64,000 nt of DNA from JAOEGB01 sp041262585 (GTDB lineage Bacteria; Actinomycetota; Actinomycetes; Streptosporangiales; Streptosporangiaceae). Every line of letters starts with the position of its first letter. Within the stretch, counting starts at the first letter, position 1. The position numbers were made by a program, and so were the translations under genes. The DNA lies in NCBI RefSeq assembly GCF_041262585.1, contig NZ_JBGCBZ010000023.1, positions 44,624-108,623 of the forward strand. The letters are read 5' to 3'. Positions 18,462 through 29,177 of the stretch are shown here, piece by piece. A model generated the notes under the pieces. It made no database searches and was not told the origin of the DNA. It saw nothing but the letters and a program-made list of their open reading frames with translations.

Positions 18462-20063
18462 ATGAGCGAGACTCGGTTTTCCGTGAACGGGATGGTGTGC
18501 ACCGTCGACCACCTGGCCTCCGCGGCGGGAGTCGCCATGCTGGACAGGGGAGGCAACGCCGTAGACGCCGCGATCGCGGCCAACGCCGTGCTCGCCGTCA
18601 CCGCTCCGCACATGTGCGGGCTGGGCGGCGACCTGTTCGCCCTGGTCCACGACGGCTCGACGGCCGCGCTCAACGCGTCGGGCCGGTCCGGCTCGGGGGC
18701 CGACCCGGAGCGGCTCCGGGCCGAGGGCCGGGACCGGATGCCGCACCTGCAGGACATCCGGTCGGTGCCGGTGCCTGGGTGCGCCGACGGGTGGATCGCC
18801 CTGCACAAACGCTACGCGCGGCTGCCGCTCGCAGAGCTTCTCGCCCCGGCCGTACGGCACGCCAGGGGCGGCTTTCCGGCCTCGCCGTTCCTCGCTCCCG
18901 GCGGCGAGTTCATCGGCTCGCTCCCCGGAGCCGGGGACTTCGCCGCCGCCAGGCAGCCGGGTGACGTGATCCGCCGTCCCGGCGTCGCGCGGGCGCTGGA
19001 GGCGCTCGCCTCCGGCGGGCGGGCGGCCTTCTACGAGGGCGAGTTCGGCGAGGGCCTTCTCGCGCTCGGCGGCGGCGAGTACGTCCCGGAGGACCTGGCC
19101 CGGCCGAACGCCGACTGGGTCGAGCCCCTCCAGGTCGAGGCGTTCGGCCACCGGGTGTGGACGATCCCGCCGAACTCCCAGGGCTACCTGCTGCTGCTGT
19201 CCCTCGCGATCCTCGCCAAGCTCGACCTCCCGGACGACCCGGCCGACCCGCGCTGGGCGCACCTGCTCGTGGAGTCCGCGCGGGCCGCCGGGCACGACCG
19301 CCTCGACGTGCTGCACGAGGGCGCTGTCGCTCCACTCGACTCGGCCGACGATCGGCGGGCGCTCATCGACCCGGAGCGCCGAACGGCGTTCCACGACCAC
19401 GGTGCGCGCGGCGACACGACGTATCTGTGCGTCGTCGACGGGGACGGCATGGGCGTGTCGCTCATCCAGTCGAACGCGGCCGGCTTCGGCAGCCTCCTCT
19501 TCGAGCCCAGCACCGGGATCAACCTGCACAACCGCGGCATCGGCTTCAGCCTCACACCAGGCCACCCCGCCGAGTACGGCCCGCGCAGACGGCCCCCGCA
19601 CAACCGCGGCATCGGCTTCAGCCTCACACCAGGCCACCCCGCCGAGTACGGCCCGCGCAGACGGCCCCCGCACACCCTGGCACCGGCGCTGATCACCAGG
19701 CCCGACGGCTCGCTGCGGTCGGTCGTCGGCACGATGGGCGGCGACGCCCAGCCGCAGGTCCTGCTGCAGCTCGTCACCCGGCTCCTGGGGCACCACGAGA
19801 ACCCCGGTCAGGTGATCAGCGCTCCGCGCTGGGCGCTCGCCACCGGCGACACGGGGTTCGGCACGTGGCCGGAGGCGGCCGTCGTCGAGGTCGAGGACGG
19901 CGCCCCCTGGGCCGGGGGCCTGCGGGAGCGCGGCCACACCGTGGCGGCCGTGCCGTACGGGTCGAACTTCGGGCACGCCCACCTCATCGACGTGCTGCCG
20001 TCCGGCGTGCTCGCGGGAGCCGCCGACCCCCGCGCCCTGATCGGCAGCGCGCTGGGACTCTAG
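18462..20063 (+). CDS. gamma-glutamyltransferase family protein with internal duplication
   Basis: A 533-residue Ntn-hydrolase of the gamma-glutamyltransferase family. The N-terminal GGNAVDAAIAANAVLAVTAP and HMCGLGGDLFALVHDG are family signatures. The autoprocessing site and nucleophilic Thr lie in GDTTYLCVVDGDG (T319). There is no signal peptide, unlike periplasmic GGTs, so it belongs to the cytoplasmic-looking actinobacterial subgroup. Residues 356-379 and 380-403 are an exact tandem copy of 24 residues (HNRGIGFSLT to PRRRPP), produced by a 72-bp direct duplication. It lies just before the region that corresponds to the substrate-binding loop, so the protein may be altered or inactive. Confidence 0.87.
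   Translation: MSETRFSVNGMVCTVDHLASAAGVAMLDRGGNAVDAAIAANAVLAVTAPHMCGLGGDLFALVHDGSTAALNASGRSGSGADPERLRAEGRDRMPHLQDIRSVPVPGCADGWIALHKRYARLPLAELLAPAVRHARGGFPASPFLAPGGEFIGSLPGAGDFAAARQPGDVIRRPGVARALEALASGGRAAFYEGEFGEGLLALGGGEYVPEDLARPNADWVEPLQVEAFGHRVWTIPPNSQGYLLLLSLAILAKLDLPDDPADPRWAHLLVESARAAGHDRLDVLHEGAVAPLDSADDRRALIDPERRTAFHDHGARGDTTYLCVVDGDGMGVSLIQSNAAGFGSLLFEPSTGINLHNRGIGFSLTPGHPAEYGPRRRPPHNRGIGFSLTPGHPAEYGPRRRPPHTLAPALITRPDGSLRSVVGTMGGDAQPQVLLQLVTRLLGHHENPGQVISAPRWALATGDTGFGTWPEAAVVEVEDGAPWAGGLRERGHTVAAVPYGSNFGHAHLIDVLPSGVLAGAADPRALIGSALGL
19527..19670. repeat. exact 72-bp tandem duplication inside the GGT gene
   Basis: Bases 19527-19598 are repeated at 19599-19670 with no mismatch that I can find, and GCACA flanks each junction. 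The period is 72 bases, so the frame is kept. The absence of divergence implies a very recent event or an assembly artefact. Confidence 0.93.
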
Positions 20064-20093
20064 CCTTGGCCTTTCCCGATTCACCTCGGCCGC

Positions 20094-22418
20094 TTAGACA
20101 GGCGCCTTGGTCTCCGCGGCGAAGTGGTCGCGAAGAAGCGGATGAATGAAGTGGTAGGAGTCACCTCGACGCTGAAGGAGGAGGATGCCGCTTCCCACGT
20201 CGAGGAAGCGGGTGTAGCGCCAGGGAGCGACCCCTTCGATGACCAGGAGCGCGCGAAGCAAGTAGTGCTGCAGGCACGCGCGCCAGCCGAACCGCACGCC
20301 GACCGCGATCAGTGCGCTGACGCCGAGCATGACGACCAGAATCGTCCGGGCGGCGGCGCTGGATATACCGCCGGCGTCGAGGACTCGGGCGAGGCTGTCC
20401 AGAAGGATCACGCCCTCGTGAGTGATGAGCGCCACGACGACCGCTATGCAGAACAGTGCCGCGCCGAGATATATCCCGTGAAACGCGGCCACAACGCTGG
20501 AAGGAAGGACGCCTTTCCATCGCGTGGCGGCGTAGGCGAAAAGCCGGGCTGTGAAGTCCGTGGCGTGTTCGAGCAGGCGGATGATGGTAACCCCCAGAAA
20601 GAGACCGATGAGCGCTCCCATCACCGCGTACCCGGCGGCGTCCGCGCCGTCGGAGCCGCTGGGGTAGGGGCCCGCGGCCCTCACTGAGATCGCCGTGACA
20701 ACGATCATGATCAGACCCGCGGCCCCGCCGAGCACACCGGCCTGTCGCGCGGAGCGACGCAGCGCTTCACCCGGGCGCTGCCGGGTCGGGCCGAGCCCGG
20801 TGACCAGGGCGCATTCGAGGACGCAGATGAGCATGCCGGTGGCGCTCGCGCCGATCCCCGCGGCGATCCCGCCGGCAGATCCGGCGAACAGGGTAGTGCC
20901 AATCGCGGTGATCATAGCGATGACAAGCCCGGACGTGATCAACCTGGCACTGCTGCGGCGCAGCGCCGCCCACGACCAGTGCACCTGTTCGACGAGTACG
21001 ATCTGGCCGCCGGTCGCGATCGTACGGATCACACCCGCGATCACTCCGCTGAGTTCTACGACGAAGGCGCCGAGCGCGTAACCCGGGCTGAGCCGTCCCA
21101 TCGCGCCCAGGCAGGCCAGTATCAGCAGCGCGGCGACAGTTGATATGACGACCTCGGGCAGCACCGCGAGCAGCCGTCGCGAAACAGTCCGGTCGAGCCA
21201 GTCCGCCTGGAGCCATTCGACGCTGAAAGAAGCGAGCTGGCGGTCGCGTAACCGCCGGGCCAGCCACGAAAGCCAGGTCCGGGTCTTCTCTCCCGAATAG
21301 GGAATCGTCCGCCGGCGCATCATCGCGTCGGTGAACGCCGCGAACAACGCCTCGCGAAACTGCTCGGGGTGTCCTGTCATCGGGGGCACGTTCAACCCGC
21401 CGATAGTGGTGAGAGCCACGAGATTGAGGAACAACGGAGATCGGAAGACCGTCGCCACATCGTCGTCGCGTATGCCCGCGAGAAGGACGTCACCGCGGAC
21501 GGATTCGGGCACTCCCGCCTGGTCGAGAAATTCTCTGGCCTGTTCCGGTGTCGGCGGTAGGAGCTCGACGGCCTCCTCGAGCTCCAGATGGTCGCCGAGG
21601 CCGGCGTAGTCGGCGCTCCGGCACGTGACCACCAGCCGGGTCAGCCCGTGCTCCCGGCGATAACCGTTGATCGCGCGGACACACGCTGCCCGCATGGCGG
21701 CGGGGACTTCGTCCAGCCCGTCCAGCAGCGGCAGGACCGCCTCGGCCTGCAGCCATATCTGCCCCGTCGCACGCGGCACCCGATAGCCGGTATGCAATTC
21801 CTCGACCAGCCACGGGATCAGCTCGGAACCCTTGCGCGCCGACGAAGCCCACGACGCCAGGCTGAACACCACCGGCACGGGTAGATCCGGTTCACTCCGC
21901 GCGCGCTCGACCAGCGCCCGGACCAGCTCCAGTATGGCGGTCGTCTTTCCGGAGCCGGGTGCTCCGAGCACCAGCAGACCGCCACCGATTCGATCGAACA
22001 CGTCGGTGACCGTGGTCTGCGGAGGCAAGGGGGCACCGCGGCCGCCCGCGCGATGAAGCGCTAATCCGCCCAGGCGGCGCACCGCGTCTTGCCTGGCGGC
22101 CAGCCCCAGCTGAATTCGCACCACTGCGGCGAGCGAGTGTGACAGCACGTCGTCGATCCAGCCGTGGCTGACGCGCGCCAGCATGATTTCACGCTCCCGA
22201 GGCAGCATCGCGCCGACCCGCTCGGATGGTTCCGCTGCGTTGTCAAGACGAATCGTCAGCCATGCCACGCATATGACCAGGGCCGCCGTGAAGATCACAA
22301 CTATTGGGCGATTGTAGGCGACCCAGGACGGCAACACGTTGCTGAGGACATTGGTCGCGATGCCCAAAAGCGCCGACAGAGTGGTAACCGCGATGATCAT
22401 GACCCGGGCTCGACGCAT
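20094..22418 (-). CDS. NACHT-domain membrane ATPase
   Basis: A 774-residue STAND ATPase of the NACHT type. Two hydrophobic helices lie near the N-terminus (residues 7-28 and 38-56). The P-loop is GAPGSGKTT (152-160) and the Walker B-like motif LLDGLDEV (about 231-238). Unlike many NACHT proteins, the C-terminal part is not a repeat sensor but a set of perhaps eight membrane helices (VVISTVAALLILACLGAMG, LVIAMITAIGTTLFAG, TILVVMLGVSALIAVGVRFG). It ends with a short soluble segment containing RRGDSYHFIHPLLRDHFA, typical of these actinobacterial NACHT-membrane proteins. Its role is unknown; defence or stress sensing is inference. Confidence 0.86.
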   Translation of the reverse strand: MRRARVMIIAVTTLSALLGIATNVLSNVLPSWVAYNRPIVVIFTAALVICVAWLTIRLDNAAEPSERVGAMLPREREIMLARVSHGWIDDVLSHSLAAVVRIQLGLAARQDAVRRLGGLALHRAGGRGAPLPPQTTVTDVFDRIGGGLLVLGAPGSGKTTAILELVRALVERARSEPDLPVPVVFSLASWASSARKGSELIPWLVEELHTGYRVPRATGQIWLQAEAVLPLLDGLDEVPAAMRAACVRAINGYRREHGLTRLVVTCRSADYAGLGDHLELEEAVELLPPTPEQAREFLDQAGVPESVRGDVLLAGIRDDDVATVFRSPLFLNLVALTTIGGLNVPPMTGHPEQFREALFAAFTDAMMRRRTIPYSGEKTRTWLSWLARRLRDRQLASFSVEWLQADWLDRTVSRRLLAVLPEVVISTVAALLILACLGAMGRLSPGYALGAFVVELSGVIAGVIRTIATGGQIVLVEQVHWSWAALRRSSARLITSGLVIAMITAIGTTLFAGSAGGIAAGIGASATGMLICVLECALVTGLGPTRQRPGEALRRSARQAGVLGGAAGLIMIVVTAISVRAAGPYPSGSDGADAAGYAVMGALIGLFLGVTIIRLLEHATDFTARLFAYAATRWKGVLPSSVVAAFHGIYLGAALFCIAVVVALITHEGVILLDSLARVLDAGGISSAAARTILVVMLGVSALIAVGVRFGWRACLQHYLLRALLVIEGVAPWRYTRFLDVGSGILLLQRRGDSYHFIHPLLRDHFAAETKAPV

Positions 22419-22619
22419 GCCCGTCTCCCCATCAATCGAGGTCTAGATTGAATCCAGCCTAACCGTCCGCCTGCCAGTGATGACGAAACCCCGAATGACG
22501 GTCGGGCATTAGCCGGCTGGGCAACCGCGGCCCCGAAGAGGTCACGCCCGGACTCGACGACGTTCTTGCCTCTCGTTTGAATTGGGCCCGCCTAATCGCG
22601 ACAGGGCGAAGATTGAACG

Positions 22620-25600
22620 CTAGATCGCGTCGATGGCCTTGCGGATGCGCTTCTCCGAGATGGGGGTCGGCGTGCCGAGCTGCTGGGCGAAGAAGCTCAC
22701 GCGCAATTCCTCGATCATCCATCGGATGTCCTGTACGGCTTTCGCGTCCCGGTCGGCGGGCTTCAGCCGGTCGAGCAGGTCGCGGTAGTCGTCCTCGACG
22801 TCGTGGATCCGGTGCATCCACTCGCGGTCGCGGCGGGGGTCGTCGGGCAGCTTCTCCAGACGGCGCTCGACCGCCCGCAGGTAGCGGTGCAGATCGGGCA
22901 ACCGGGCGTAGCCGGCGGCGGTGACGAAGCCGGGGTAGACGAGCGAGCCGAGCTGCTCCTTGATGTCGGAGCGGATGTCGGCGACGGCGTCCGCGAGGCC
23001 GTCGACGCCGTTCTGCGCGGTGTGCCAGGTCGCGAGGATCCGCTCGACCCTGGAGACGACCTCCTCGGTCGTGTCGAACAGCGACGCCCGCACGTGATCG
23101 CGGAGCCGCTCGAAGCTGGCCTCGTCCCATACCGGCCCTTCAGCCTCGGCGATCAGCTTGTCGGCGGCGCAGGCCGTGCAGTCGTCGAACAGCGCGGGGG
23201 CGCTCCCGTGCGGGCTGCGGCTGAGGGCGAGCTTCTGGGCGGTGGCGAGGCCGCGGAGGATGGCCTTGGCGGGGCTCACCACGTTGAGCAGCACCAGCCG
23301 CCGGGTGCCCGCCCACATGGCCCGCCGCTGCTCGGCCTCCGTCTCGAACATCCGTACGGCGACGCTGTCGGTCGTGTCGACCAGAGCCGGATAGGCCCGC
23401 ATCCTGCCCTGCTCGAAGACCTTGGGCAGCGTGCCGATGGTCCAGCTCCGCAGACCGTCGCGCTCCAGGTCGTCGGCCGCCTTCGACAGGGTGGCGCGCA
23501 GTTTGGGGGCGAGGCGGCGCTTGAGGGCCTCCAGGTCCTTGTCCTCGGCGACCGTCCGTTTCCGGTCGTCGACCACCCGGTAGGTGATCCGCAGGTGCTC
23601 GGGCACCTGGTCGAGCGCCCATGCCTCGCGCGGCACGGTCACGCCGGTCATCCGGTGCAGTTCCCGCTCCAGCGCGCCGAGGATCGGCTCACCGCCGGGC
23701 TCCACGTGTTCCAGTACGGCTTTCGCGTAGTTGGGCGCTGGGACGAAGTTGCGCCGCAGCGGCTTGGGAAGCGACCTGATGAGCGCGGTGACCAGGTCTT
23801 CCCGCAGGCCGGGGATCTGCCAGTCGAAGCCCGCGGGGTCGACCTGGTTGAGCACGGCGAGCGGGATGTGCACGGTCACGCCGTCGGCGACGCCCCGCGC
23901 TCCCCCGTCAGCCGCCGCGTCGGCGCCTCGGCCGGCCACCCCGTCGGGGGCTCTCCCGGCGGCGCCCGGCTCGAACCGGTAGGTCAGCCGCATGCGGTGC
24001 CCGTTCTGCCGCCAGGCGTCGGGGTAGTCGCGGGCGCTGACCCCGGCGCTGGAGTTGACCAGCATCTCCGGGGTGAACGTCAGCAGGCCGGGCGTGGCGG
24101 CCGCGGTCTTCTTCCACCAGCTGTCGAAGTGGCGCCCGGAGACGACCTCGGCGGGGATCCGCTCGTCGTAGAAGTCGAAGAGGGTCTCGTCGTCCACGAG
24201 GATGTCCCGGCGCCGGGCCTTCTCCTCCAGCTGCTCGACCTCCTGCAGCAGCTTGCGGTTGTCGTGGAAGAACCCGTGGTGGGTCCGCCAGTCGCCGTCG
24301 ACCAGGGCGTGGCGGATGAACAGCTCGCGGCTCAGCTCCGGGTCGATCCGGCCGTAGTTGACCTCGCGCTCGGTCACGATCGGCACGCCGTACAGGGTGA
24401 CCTTCTCCAGGGCCATGACGGCGGCCTGGTCCTTCTCCCAGTGCGGCTCGCTGTAGGTGCGCTTCACGAGGTGTTGAGCGAGCGACTCGATCCACTGCGG
24501 TTCGATCTTGGCGTTGACCCGGGCCCAGAGCCGCGACGTCTCCACGAGCTCCGCCGACATGACCCACTGGGGCTGGGACCTGGCGAGCGCCGACCCCGGA
24601 AAGATCGCGAAGCGGGCGTTCCGGGCGCCGATGTACTCCGTCATGGGCCGCCGCTGGCCGTCCTGCCTGCGCTTGGCCTCGACGTCCTTGACGCCGATGT
24701 GCGACAGCAGGCCCGCCAGCAGCGACTGGTGGATCCGCTGGGGATCGGCGTCCACGCTGTTGGGCGTGATGCCGAGGGTCTTGGCGACCTGCCGGATCTG
24801 GCTGTCGATGTCCTGCCATTCCCGCACGCGCAGATAGTTGAGGAACTCCGACTTGCACAGCCGGCGGAACGCGCTGGAGGACAGCTCCCGCTGCTGCTCC
24901 CGAATGTAATTCCACAGGTTGAGATATGTCAGGAAGTCGGATTCCTTGTCGGCGAAGCGGCGGTGCTTCTCGTCGGCCGCCTGCTGCTTGTCCGCCGGCC
25001 GTTCTCGCGGGTCCTGGATCGACAGGGCCGCCGCGATGACCATGACCTCGCGGGCGCAGCCGTTCCTGTCGGCCTCCAGGACCATGCGGGCCAGCCGCGG
25101 GTCCACGGGGAGCTGCGCCAGCTTCCGCCCGAGCGGCGTGAGCTGGGCCCCCCTCTGCGCGCCCGCCCGGACATCCCGCTGCGCGGCCGCCTGCCCGTCG
25201 CCCGACGACGCGGCCGTCAGCGCGCCCAGCTCGTGCAGCAGGTTGACGCCGTCGCGGATCTGGCGGCTATCCGGCGGTTCGACGAACGGGAAGGCCGCGA
25301 TGTCGCCCAGGCCCAGGGAGGTCATCTGCAGGATGACGCTCGCCAGGTTCGTACGGAGGATCTCCGGGTCGGTGAACTCCGGCCGGGAGGCGAAGTCCTC
25401 CTCCGAGTAGAGCCGGATGCAGATGCCGTCGGAGGTCCGGCCGCAACGGCCCTTCCGCTGGTTGGCCGACGCCTGCGAGATCGGCTCGATCGGGAGCCGC
25501 TGCACCTTGAGCCGGTGGCTGTACCGAGAGATCCGCGCCGCGCCGGGGTCGATGACGTACTTGATGCCCGGCACGGTCAGCGAGGTCTCGGCCACGTTGG

Positions 25601-26621
25601 TCGCCAGCACGATCCGGCGCCCCCGGTGGCTCTGGAAGACGCGGTGCTGCTCGGCCGCCGACAGGCGCGCGTACAGCGGGAGGACCTCCTCCTGGCGGCC
25701 CTTCAGCGCGTCGGCCGTGTCGCGGATCTCCCGCTCGCCGCTGAGGAACACCAGGATGTCGCCCGGCCCCTCGGCGCACAGCTCGTCCACCGCGTCGACG
25801 ATGGCCTGCGTCTGGTCGTCGTCCTCCTCGATCGGCCGGTGTCGCACTTCGACGGGATAGGTCCGGCCGGAGACCTCGACGATCGGCGCGCCCTCCCCCG
25901 TGCCGGAGGCCGGGAAATGCCGGGAGAACCGCTCGGGGTCGATGGTCGCCGAGGTGATGATGACCTTGAGGTCGGGCCGCCTCGGCAGAAGCTGCTTGAC
26001 GTAGCCCAGGATGAAGTCGATGTTGAGGCTGCGCTCGTGTGCCTCGTCGATGATCAGCGTGTCGTACTGCAGCAGGAGCGGGTCGGTCTGCATCTCCGCC
26101 AGGAGGATGCCGTCGGTCATCAGCTTGACCAGCGTCTCGTCGCTGGAGTGGTCGGTGAACCTGACCTTGTAGCCGACCGCCTCCCCCAGCGGGATCGACA
26201 GCTCCTCGGCGATGCGCTCGGCGACCGTGCGCGCCGCGATCCGGCGGGGCTGGGTGTGCCCGATGAGCCCGTGGACGCCCCGGCCCAGCTCCAGGCAGAT
26301 CTTCGGAAGCTGGGTCGTCTTGCCCGAGCCGGTCTCGCCCGCCACGATGACGACCTGGTTGTCGCGGATCGCTTCGAGCAGGTCGTCCTTGCGCTGGCTG
26401 ACCGGCAGGCCGGGCGGGTAGCTGAGGACCGGGACGGCCTCCCGGCGCGCCGCGACGCGCCGCTCGGCGGCCTCGATGTCCCCGGTGATTTCCCGGACGA
26501 CGGCCTGGCGCGATTTACCGTCACGCACCTTGCGCATGCCGTCGATACGGCGGCGCAGCCTGCGCTCATCGCGCAGCATTAGGCCGGGCAGGCGGCTCTG
26601 GAGATCGGCGAGCATGTTCAT
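22620..26621 (-). CDS. hrpA: ATP-dependent RNA helicase HrpA
   Basis: About 1333 residues, the normal length of HrpA. The DEAH-box core has P-loop AGETGSGKTTQLP (about 94-106), DEAH in LIIDEAHERS, and motif VI QRKGRCGRTSDG. The helicase-associated domain, OB fold and the long C-terminal DUF3418 region typical of HrpA follow. Members unwind RNA or act in ribosome rescue and mRNA processing. The ATG at 26621 (MNMLADLQSRLPG) is preferred over a TTG 42 bases upstream. The stop lies 201 bases from the NACHT gene start, so the two may be separate units. Confidence 0.92.
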   Translation of the reverse strand: MNMLADLQSRLPGLMLRDERRLRRRIDGMRKVRDGKSRQAVVREITGDIEAAERRVAARREAVPVLSYPPGLPVSQRKDDLLEAIRDNQVVIVAGETGSGKTTQLPKICLELGRGVHGLIGHTQPRRIAARTVAERIAEELSIPLGEAVGYKVRFTDHSSDETLVKLMTDGILLAEMQTDPLLLQYDTLIIDEAHERSLNIDFILGYVKQLLPRRPDLKVIITSATIDPERFSRHFPASGTGEGAPIVEVSGRTYPVEVRHRPIEEDDDQTQAIVDAVDELCAEGPGDILVFLSGEREIRDTADALKGRQEEVLPLYARLSAAEQHRVFQSHRGRRIVLATNVAETSLTVPGIKYVIDPGAARISRYSHRLKVQRLPIEPISQASANQRKGRCGRTSDGICIRLYSEEDFASRPEFTDPEILRTNLASVILQMTSLGLGDIAAFPFVEPPDSRQIRDGVNLLHELGALTAASSGDGQAAAQRDVRAGAQRGAQLTPLGRKLAQLPVDPRLARMVLEADRNGCAREVMVIAAALSIQDPRERPADKQQAADEKHRRFADKESDFLTYLNLWNYIREQQRELSSSAFRRLCKSEFLNYLRVREWQDIDSQIRQVAKTLGITPNSVDADPQRIHQSLLAGLLSHIGVKDVEAKRRQDGQRRPMTEYIGARNARFAIFPGSALARSQPQWVMSAELVETSRLWARVNAKIEPQWIESLAQHLVKRTYSEPHWEKDQAAVMALEKVTLYGVPIVTEREVNYGRIDPELSRELFIRHALVDGDWRTHHGFFHDNRKLLQEVEQLEEKARRRDILVDDETLFDFYDERIPAEVVSGRHFDSWWKKTAAATPGLLTFTPEMLVNSSAGVSARDYPDAWRQNGHRMRLTYRFEPGAAGRAPDGVAGRGADAAADGGARGVADGVTVHIPLAVLNQVDPAGFDWQIPGLREDLVTALIRSLPKPLRRNFVPAPNYAKAVLEHVEPGGEPILGALERELHRMTGVTVPREAWALDQVPEHLRITYRVVDDRKRTVAEDKDLEALKRRLAPKLRATLSKAADDLERDGLRSWTIGTLPKVFEQGRMRAYPALVDTTDSVAVRMFETEAEQRRAMWAGTRRLVLLNVVSPAKAILRGLATAQKLALSRSPHGSAPALFDDCTACAADKLIAEAEGPVWDEASFERLRDHVRASLFDTTEEVVSRVERILATWHTAQNGVDGLADAVADIRSDIKEQLGSLVYPGFVTAAGYARLPDLHRYLRAVERRLEKLPDDPRRDREWMHRIHDVEDDYRDLLDRLKPADRDAKAVQDIRWMIEELRVSFFAQQLGTPTPISEKRIRKAIDAI

Positions 26622-26771
26622 TCCATGCTCAAGGATAGGCAACCGCCCCCACCGCTCCGCCAACCGTTTTCCAACATCAAGATCGTTTGGTGCGTACAGC
26701 CGGTGGGGACGGCCGGGGGCACGCCTCAGCCGCTCCCCCGGGCCCCCGCCCGTCAGTCACCACCCCGGCGG

Positions 26772-27398
26772 TTATCCGCGCGGCGGCTGGTACTTGTAGC
26801 CGACGTTCCGCACCGTCACGATCCGGTCGGCGTGGCGGCCCAGCTTGCGGCGCAGCCGGAGCACGTGGACGTCGACCGTCCGCGCGCCCTCGTCGCCGTA
26901 CCGGTCCCACACCGCCGCCATGAGCTGGCGGCGATTGAAGACCCGGCCCGGAGCGGACGACAGGTAGTCGAGCAGCTCGAACTCCCTGAAGGTCAGATCG
27001 ATCTCCTCCCCGTCCGCCCGCACCACGCGCGCCGCGCGGTCGATGACCACGTCCTCCACCGGCCCGGCCGGCCGGGCGTGCCGCAGGTGGACGCCTTGGC
27101 CGCGCTCGCCCTGCCGTACGGCCTGGGTGTTCGGAACGCTCCGGGAGGAGGACTCGGTGAACTGGGCGGATTGGGCGATCTGGGCCGCCTGCGAGAGCTG
27201 AACGGCGTCGAGCGCCTGCCGTCCGCCCTCCATCGGCACCATGTGCCCGACGATCACGAGCGCGGCGTCGACCCCGGGGATCGGCAGCACGCTGAGCACG
27301 GTCCCCTCCTCGATCGGCGGCAACTCGCCGCCCGGGCTGCGGCCCTTCTCGTGACCCTGCTCTCGCTGGCGTGCGGCGAAGTCGATGACATGGGACAT
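26772..27398 (-). CDS. OmpR/PhoB-type winged-helix regulator without receiver domain
   Basis: About 208 residues. The last 95 form an OmpR/PhoB DNA-binding domain (DLTFREFELLDYLSSAPGRV, then RTVDVHVLRLRRKLG and VRNVGYKYQPP). The N-terminal half (MSHVIDFAARQ onward) is not a phosphoacceptor receiver; it contains a short beta-like VLSVLPIPGVDAALVIVGHM segment and a Gln/Ala-rich linker. It may therefore act independently of a sensor kinase. The ATG at 27398 follows AAGGAGA at good spacing. Its target is unknown. Confidence 0.82.
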   Translation of the reverse strand: MSHVIDFAARQREQGHEKGRSPGGELPPIEEGTVLSVLPIPGVDAALVIVGHMVPMEGGRQALDAVQLSQAAQIAQSAQFTESSSRSVPNTQAVRQGERGQGVHLRHARPAGPVEDVVIDRAARVVRADGEEIDLTFREFELLDYLSSAPGRVFNRRQLMAAVWDRYGDEGARTVDVHVLRLRRKLGRHADRIVTVRNVGYKYQPPRG

Positions 27399-27685
27399 TC
27401 GCGATTCTCCTTGCCTGATGACGGTCTGCCGGATTGGGGTGGAGCCGGCGATCAACAGGCGGCGCCGCAGACGCGGAGCAGATCGATGTGACGACGCTCG
27501 GTCAGTCCTCGCCATGAAGTCATGACGTCATCGTGACACGAATATTCCATGCTGTTCAAGTAGGAAAAAGGGGTTTACTGAAATTGGCCGAGATAAACCG
27601 GAGACCTGGTCGTCGACGCACTCGGCGCTGATGCCGTACGGCTGCCGCCGTTTCCTCCGACGGTCCGTTTTCGCGAGAGCTGGGC

Positions 27686-28429
<744 letters not shown>

Positions 28430-28583
28430 GAACTTCCTCGGCTTCCTCGACTTCTCCAGGGGTCCGGCGATCACGCTACCCCTCCACTCGGGATTATGCG
28501 CTTGATCATGCTGCTCCTCGGCGTGTTACGACATGGCCGCCGGGTATCGATAAAAAGGGAGAAATCACCACAAGGGGGACGAA

Positions 28584-28880
28584 ATGATCAGCACCCTTCA
28601 TCGGATGGGGCTACGCTCCAACATGATGTACATGGCCGGCATGGCCTCGATCGGCCTCTCGGTCGCTTCATGGTTCGTCTCCAAGGAGTACGAGTCGGCC
28701 GGGCTGGACCGGGCGGACCGCTGGGCCCTCTTCGTGGGCGAGTGGGCGCCGACGTTCTTCGCCATGGGCGTCGCCCTTCGCATCGAGGAGACCCACGTCG
28801 AGAAGGGGCGCGAGACCGCGGAGTGGGAGGAGCAGGCAGCCGAGCACGGCATCCGTCGTCCGTCCCGCGCGGGCGTCTAA
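28584..28880 (+). CDS. small membrane protein
   Basis: A 98-residue protein with two hydrophobic segments (MYMAGMASIGLSVASWFV and WALFVGEWAPTFFAMGVAL) and a charged C-terminal tail. The ATG follows an AAGGGGGACG ribosome site. I do not recognise a named family. It is followed by about 300 bases with no gene I can support. Confidence 0.7.
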   Translation: MISTLHRMGLRSNMMYMAGMASIGLSVASWFVSKEYESAGLDRADRWALFVGEWAPTFFAMGVALRIEETHVEKGRETAEWEEQAAEHGIRRPSRAGV

Positions 28881-29177
28881 CGGCATCCCTTCACGTCGGC
28901 AGCCCGGGTGGGCGCTGGCCCCGATCCAGGGGCGTCCGGCTTGCGCCCACCCCGGGTGCTCTGTCGCGGTCCCCCTCGCAGCAGAACCGGCCGTCCGGGG
29001 CAACCTGGCGCACAGCCGGGGGCAGGCCGGTGATGCGGCGGGCGCGGCCACCGCATACGAAGTCCCCACCGACTGTCCGCGGGCGCTGGGACCTGACCGC
29101 CCCAAACCCTGAACACTCGGGGCGACCTGGCGGAAGCGTGCGTCTTGCATAAATGACGTGGTCAACGACGCCGCCAA

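Noticed and set aside
22803..26582. A 1259-residue frame antisense to hrpA
   Set aside because: It reads as Asp/Arg/Val/Leu-rich nonsense and mirrors a well-recognised helicase; only hrpA is real.
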